Below are positions 6,868-9,340 of a stretch of 9,340 nt of DNA, one piece after another (positions within the stretch are counted from its first letter, which is position 1; each line of letters starts with the position of its first letter). Below the pieces are notes generated by a model that saw only the letters and a list, made by a program, of their open reading frames with translations, was not told the DNA's origin and ran no database searches. The DNA is taken from positions 1 through 9,340 of the forward strand of contig CAMYPN010000037.1 in assembly GCA_947292085.1 (NCBI GenBank), given 5' to 3'. The DNA comes from an uncultured Gardnerella sp. (lineage in GTDB: Bacteria > Actinomycetota > Actinomycetes > Actinomycetales > Bifidobacteriaceae). Both the position numbers and the translations under genes were made by a program.

Positions 6868-8036
6868 TCATTCCCTTGATTTGGCTTAATCGGTGTCATT
6901 ACAGTTGTTGGCTGATCTTTTACTAAATCTGATAAATTATTTTCAGCATTTAGTGTGCTCGAAGTATGTTGTTGCGAATAATTATCACGTGTTTTTTGCG
7001 ATAAAACTTGCTTTTCTAAAGCCTGCTTACGCGCTTTTTTACTCTTAACTACAGCAATAACAATGAATAACACAATTATTACTGCAATAATCGCAACAAT
7101 AATTCCAACAAATTGCAGTATTACTGCAGTATCGTCACTGTTTGCAGATTTCTTACTTGAATGTTTCGAAGAATGTTTTGAAGAGTGTTTTCCATTCTGA
7201 TGAGCATCTTCTTCGGAAGCATCGCCATCAGTTCCTTCACTATTATCTTCATCTTGAGATTCTTCATCTTGACCCTGATCGTCGCTATCGTCAGAAGCTT
7301 CACTCAATGCTGCATTCGGGTCAGTTCCTTCACCAACAGCAAAGTTAAGCACTCGAGTATCACTTACAGCGCGACCATTCTTCAACTTTCCGGAAAAAGT
7401 AAGCTTTACATGATAAATACCAGGCTTAGAGAATACCCAATTCACATGAGTATGCGCATTAGTTTCAATCCAAGTATTTTGTGGATAACCTTTAGTACTA
7501 TCCCAAAGCTGCTGTGGAGCGTTGTTACCATTTTCTAAATAAACATGCAATTTTCCAGGACCGCTTACTGCCTCAAGAGAAAGGTTTGCACCTCGATCAA
7601 GTTCGTTGAGAACTCCGCCTTCCTGAGTGTTCCATCCAAGCCAAACTACATCAGGATTCTGCGTTTGTGGAATTACGTAAAGTTTCGTACCAGGATTTTC
7701 TCCAATAAAACTGTAGGTAGCATCATCAGGCATAGGAATAATTGAGTTATTACCTAAACGGAACACAACATTCTCAGGATCACGCCAAACAGGTTCATCT
7801 CCAGAATCATCGCGAATCTTAATCTTCCACTTGTTATTAATAAGCGTAGGACCAAAATCAGCATGACCTGCTTGAATCATAACTGGCTGATCACTAGCAG
7901 AAGCTACTCTCACCAATGGTGACTGTAAACAGAAAGATGAAACTAGTACTACTAAAGAGAACAGAAGAGCTATAAATCTGCTAGAAAATGAGTGTTTTAA
8001 TACAGAATTAGTCATATTTTTGCATTTGTGGTTCAT
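6864..8036 (-). CDS. Membrane-anchored surface protein with one anchored-repeat domain and a cytoplasmic tail
   Basis: A 390-residue exported protein. The signal peptide has its hydrophobic core at about 21-37 and likely cleavage after ASA near residue 48. One complete repeat domain spans about 57-235, with GH58AD60, IPQTQ at 122-126, VWLGW at 131-135, H195-T-H197..W200 and terminal FAVG at 232-235. An acidic Asp/Glu/Ser stalk (about 245-278) follows, then three KHSS units (283-294), one transmembrane helix (about 304-330) and a tail of about 60 residues starting KSKKARK, which by the positive-inside rule is cytoplasmic. There is no LPXTG motif. The frame is open back to a GTG at 8078, but that codon has no ribosome binding site; the ATG at 8036 has AAGGAA at 9 nt. 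The stop overlaps the next gene by 4 nt, implying coupled synthesis with the two-repeat protein. It is a probable partner of the transporter; this is inferred. Confidence 0.9.
   Translation of the reverse strand: MNHKCKNMTNSVLKHSFSSRFIALLFSLVVLVSSFCLQSPLVRVASASDQPVMIQAGHADFGPTLINNKWKIKIRDDSGDEPVWRDPENVVFRLGNNSIIPMPDDATYSFIGENPGTKLYVIPQTQNPDVVWLGWNTQEGGVLNELDRGANLSLEAVSGPGKLHVYLENGNNAPQQLWDSTKGYPQNTWIETNAHTHVNWVFSKPGIYHVKLTFSGKLKNGRAVSDTRVLNFAVGEGTDPNAALSEASDDSDDQGQDEESQDEDNSEGTDGDASEEDAHQNGKHSSKHSSKHSSKKSANSDDTAVILQFVGIIVAIIAVIIVLFIVIAVVKSKKARKQALEKQVLSQKTRDNYSQQHTSSTLNAENNLSDLVKDQPTTVMTPIKPNQGNE
6871..6877 (-). promoter_or_regulatory. Ribosome binding site for the two-repeat protein, inside the previous gene
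   Basis: AAGGGAA falls in the last codons of the upstream gene. AAGGG is 5 nt from the overlapping GTG and 14 nt from the alternative ATG at 6858, favouring the GTG and coupled translation. Confidence 0.6.
7155..7190 (-). repeat. Three 12-nt units encoding KHSS repeats
   Basis: Just outside the membrane helix of the single-repeat surface protein. The peptide KHSS is repeated exactly three times but the codons differ (CAC/CAT; TCT TCA, TCT TCG, TCA AGT), which points to retention of the peptide rather than fresh slippage. Confidence 0.85.
7332..7868 (-). repeat. Anchored-repeat domain, reference copy, in the single-repeat surface protein
   Basis: The cleanest and complete copy of the shared protein domain. 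Order of landmarks: GHAD, PENVVFRLG, LYVIPQTQ, VVWLGW, SLEAVSGPGKLHVY, HTHVNWVFSKPGIY, then FAVG. The HTHVNWVFSKPGIY segment fits the family I know as TIGR03769 (actinobacterial surface-anchored protein domain). The other copies are read against this one. Confidence 0.85.
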
Positions 8037-8045
8037 AATTTTAGA

Positions 8046-8051
8046 TTCCTT
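8046..8051 (-). promoter_or_regulatory. Ribosome binding site deciding the single-repeat protein start
   Basis: AAGGAA lies 9 nt before the ATG at 8036; the upstream in-frame GTG at 8078 has only AT-rich sequence before it. Confidence 0.75.
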
Positions 8052-8081
8052 ATAACGTATATAACTTTCGTTTTTCACTAT

Positions 8082-9340
8082 TTACAGCATTTTGATTCGA
8101 GGTTTAATTAATACCCCGCATATTCCAGTAGCAGCACACAATCCGACACTTGCTGTACCAGCTGTAGCAGCAATAAACGTAGAGGAATGATTACTGCTTG
8201 TTTCTTCGGAAGTTTGCTCATTATCGTCATTTTCTGCGCTATCTTGAGAAGAATTATTATCAGAAAGTTCAACTACAGGCTTAGCAGAATTATCATCGCT
8301 ATTTTTCCCAGAAGTTTCGAAATTGCGAACAGTTTGAGAAGATCCACCTAGCTTTTGTGTTTTATTAGAGATATCTTTTTTTCTCGCTTTTTTTGCTTTA
8401 TTACCTTTATTGGATTTACCGGTTTTATTCAAATTGCTTAAGCTTCTTGTAAATGAGGAACCGCTGGAATTCTCAGTTCTTTTAAAAGAACCAGAAGAAG
8501 AACCAAAGGAACCGGAAGAATAACTTGAAGAGCTGGAAGAAGAAATCCTCTCAATAAGACTCTTCTGAGCAACATTCTGATTAATGCCGTTCTTCTGGTT
8601 GACATTCTTTTTTACACTATGACTATTCTGTTTAAAAGATTTTGATTTTTTGCGGAATTTACTAAAGAAATTATTACTAAACTGGAAACCGTTTTCGCTT
8701 TCAGATCCAAAAATTCCAGAATCTTCATTATTAGGTATTCCGAAACCATTCATTCCGAAACCATTTCTCATATTTTTGGTTCCAAAATAATTTCCGTTAC
8801 CTAAACCATTATTTGAGCTTCTGCCAAAAAGTTTATTCGCAAAACTGCCGTTTCCAGAAGCACGTTTAATGATTTTTGATTTCTTTTTGCGCTTCTTACT
8901 ATGCTTTTTTGCGTGAGGATTCTCATCATCTTTTGAATCCGAACCGCTTTGATCATCATCGCCATCATTGTTATTAGAGTGAGGAACACCCTTCATCTCA
9001 ATAACATAATCGCAAAACTCATCAAATTTGCTATTTCTGTAGAGCTCACCGTTCTTTAAAACTAAGGAAGGACGAATCGTTGCACCTTGCATTGATGCAT
9101 CAAGTTTTAGTTCCAACTTGCTGCTCACAGCACCAGGAATGCGTTTAAATTCGCTTTCCCCTTCCTTTTTCATCAACCAAACATAGTCTTTAACAATGGA
9201 AGTTACAGGATTCGTAGGGTCATCGATTGGATCACCAGTAGTAGCATCGGTTGCAACATGAGGGTTAAGCAATACTGTTTTCGCGTGTAAAGTATCCCCT
9301 GGCTTAAAACGCTTATAAGGAACAATCGCTTTTACTACAG
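8082..9340 (-). CDS. C-terminal part of a large surface protein with Ig-like domain, low-complexity stalk and membrane anchor (5' end outside window)
   Basis: The frame stays open to the window edge, giving 418 visible residues, so the true start is beyond 9340. A TTG at 9272 could be mistaken for a start, but the 22 codons before it read through without a stop and continue the same domain. Residues about 1-115 look like a bacterial Ig-like surface module: a VPYKRFKPGD strand, DYVWLMKKEGE, then RIPGAVSSKLEL and ATIRPSLVLKNGE, as in 'W...G..IPGA...Y.L...D.G..I...V' repeats. An acidic block (about 123-140) abuts a strongly basic block (about 142-159). An Asn/Gly/Ser/Lys-rich, probably disordered region follows, with a run of serines (about 266-285), then an acidic Ser-rich stalk. 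The C-terminus is a hydrophobic helix at about 387-410 ending in basic KPRIK. No LPXTG motif is seen. It is probably the long wall-type partner (TIGR03773-like from memory), but no GHxD or HxHxxW motif is visible in this part. Confidence 0.82.
   Translation of the reverse strand, partial: VVKAIVPYKRFKPGDTLHAKTVLLNPHVATDATTGDPIDDPTNPVTSIVKDYVWLMKKEGESEFKRIPGAVSSKLELKLDASMQGATIRPSLVLKNGELYRNSKFDEFCDYVIEMKGVPHSNNNDGDDDQSGSDSKDDENPHAKKHSKKRKKKSKIIKRASGNGSFANKLFGRSSNNGLGNGNYFGTKNMRNGFGMNGFGIPNNEDSGIFGSESENGFQFSNNFFSKFRKKSKSFKQNSHSVKKNVNQKNGINQNVAQKSLIERISSSSSSSYSSGSFGSSSGSFKRTENSSGSSFTRSLSNLNKTGKSNKGNKAKKARKKDISNKTQKLGGSSQTVRNFETSGKNSDDNSAKPVVELSDNNSSQDSAENDDNEQTSEETSSNHSSTFIAATAGTASVGLCAATGICGVLIKPRIKML
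8484..8543 (-). repeat. Serine-rich tract in the partial surface protein
   Basis: Twenty codons encode a run of seven serines followed by YSSGSFGSSSGSF. Serine codons are mixed (TCT, TCC, AGC, TCA, AGT), so this is not a simple nucleotide repeat. It probably forms an extended, disordered stalk. Confidence 0.7.
8737..8766 (-). repeat. 15-nt tandem duplication encoding NGFG(M/I)
   Basis: ATTCCGAAACCATT occurs on the plus strand at 8737-8750 and again at 8752-8765, giving two NGFG pentapeptide units in the low-complexity part of the edge gene. Confidence 0.85.

Noticed and set aside
7121..7303. A minus-strand frame of 60 residues inside the single-repeat gene.
   Set aside because: It is a shifted reading of the acidic and KHSS-coding stretch; composition follows from that repeat and no start signal is seen.
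8037..8078. GTG start at 8078 for the single-repeat protein.
   Set aside because: No ribosome binding site before it and it puts 14 charged residues ahead of a normal signal peptide; the ATG at 8036 has AAGGAA at good spacing.
8082..9272. A complete 396-residue gene starting at TTG 9272.
   Set aside because: The same frame continues without a stop through 22 more codons to the window edge, and the added residues belong to the same Ig-like domain; treated as a 5'-truncated gene instead.
1..9340. tRNA, rRNA, CRISPR arrays, insertion sequences, riboswitches.
   Set aside because: No spaced palindromic repeats, transposase or integrase coding, terminal inverted repeats or structured-RNA signatures were recognised.

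Overview
The window is AT-rich but carries an actinobacterial gene set: a transporter of the 'anchored-repeat' ABC family together with surface proteins carrying the same repeat domain. Low G+C plus this content suggests Gardnerella or a close low-GC relative in the Bifidobacteriaceae. That is inference from gene content, not a database match.

All seven genes are on the minus strand and closely spaced, so transcription runs from position 9340 towards 1. In that order they are: (1) 9340-8082, the C-terminal 418 residues of a large surface protein whose start lies outside the window; (2) 8036-6864, a single-repeat membrane-anchored surface protein; (3) 6867-4618, a two-repeat membrane-anchored surface protein, overlapping the previous gene by 4 nt; (4) 4542-2779, a metal-type (ZnuA/TroA-like) substrate-binding lipoprotein with the same repeat domain inserted; (5) 2758-1928, the ATPase; (6) 1928-1050, the permease; (7) 1024-125, a PlsC-type acyltransferase. 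The only gap over 50 nt between genes is 4543-4617. No convincing terminator was seen, so a single long operon is plausible, with the acyltransferase as a possible passenger.

The working model is a cell-surface relay. Two (probably three) extracellular proteins display repeat domains that share a GHxD motif and an HxHxxW motif. The substrate-binding lipoprotein carries the same domain and hands the ligand to a ZnuB-type permease driven by the ATPase. The transporter halves resemble zinc/manganese uptake systems, and the conserved histidines of the repeats look like a metal site. The substrate is therefore probably a divalent metal or metal complex, but nothing in the sequence proves this.

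The most striking observation is that the repeat domain inside the substrate-binding protein is in swapped order. The C-terminal half of the repeat comes first and the N-terminal half second, i.e. a circular permutation. It sits between the first and second metal-ligand histidines of the ZnuA fold, where ZnuA carries its His-rich loop. None of the visible surface proteins has an LPXTG motif; each ends in a transmembrane helix instead. Starts were revised for the ATPase (2758) and the single-repeat protein (8036) from ribosome binding sites, and the gene at the right edge is open to the window end.
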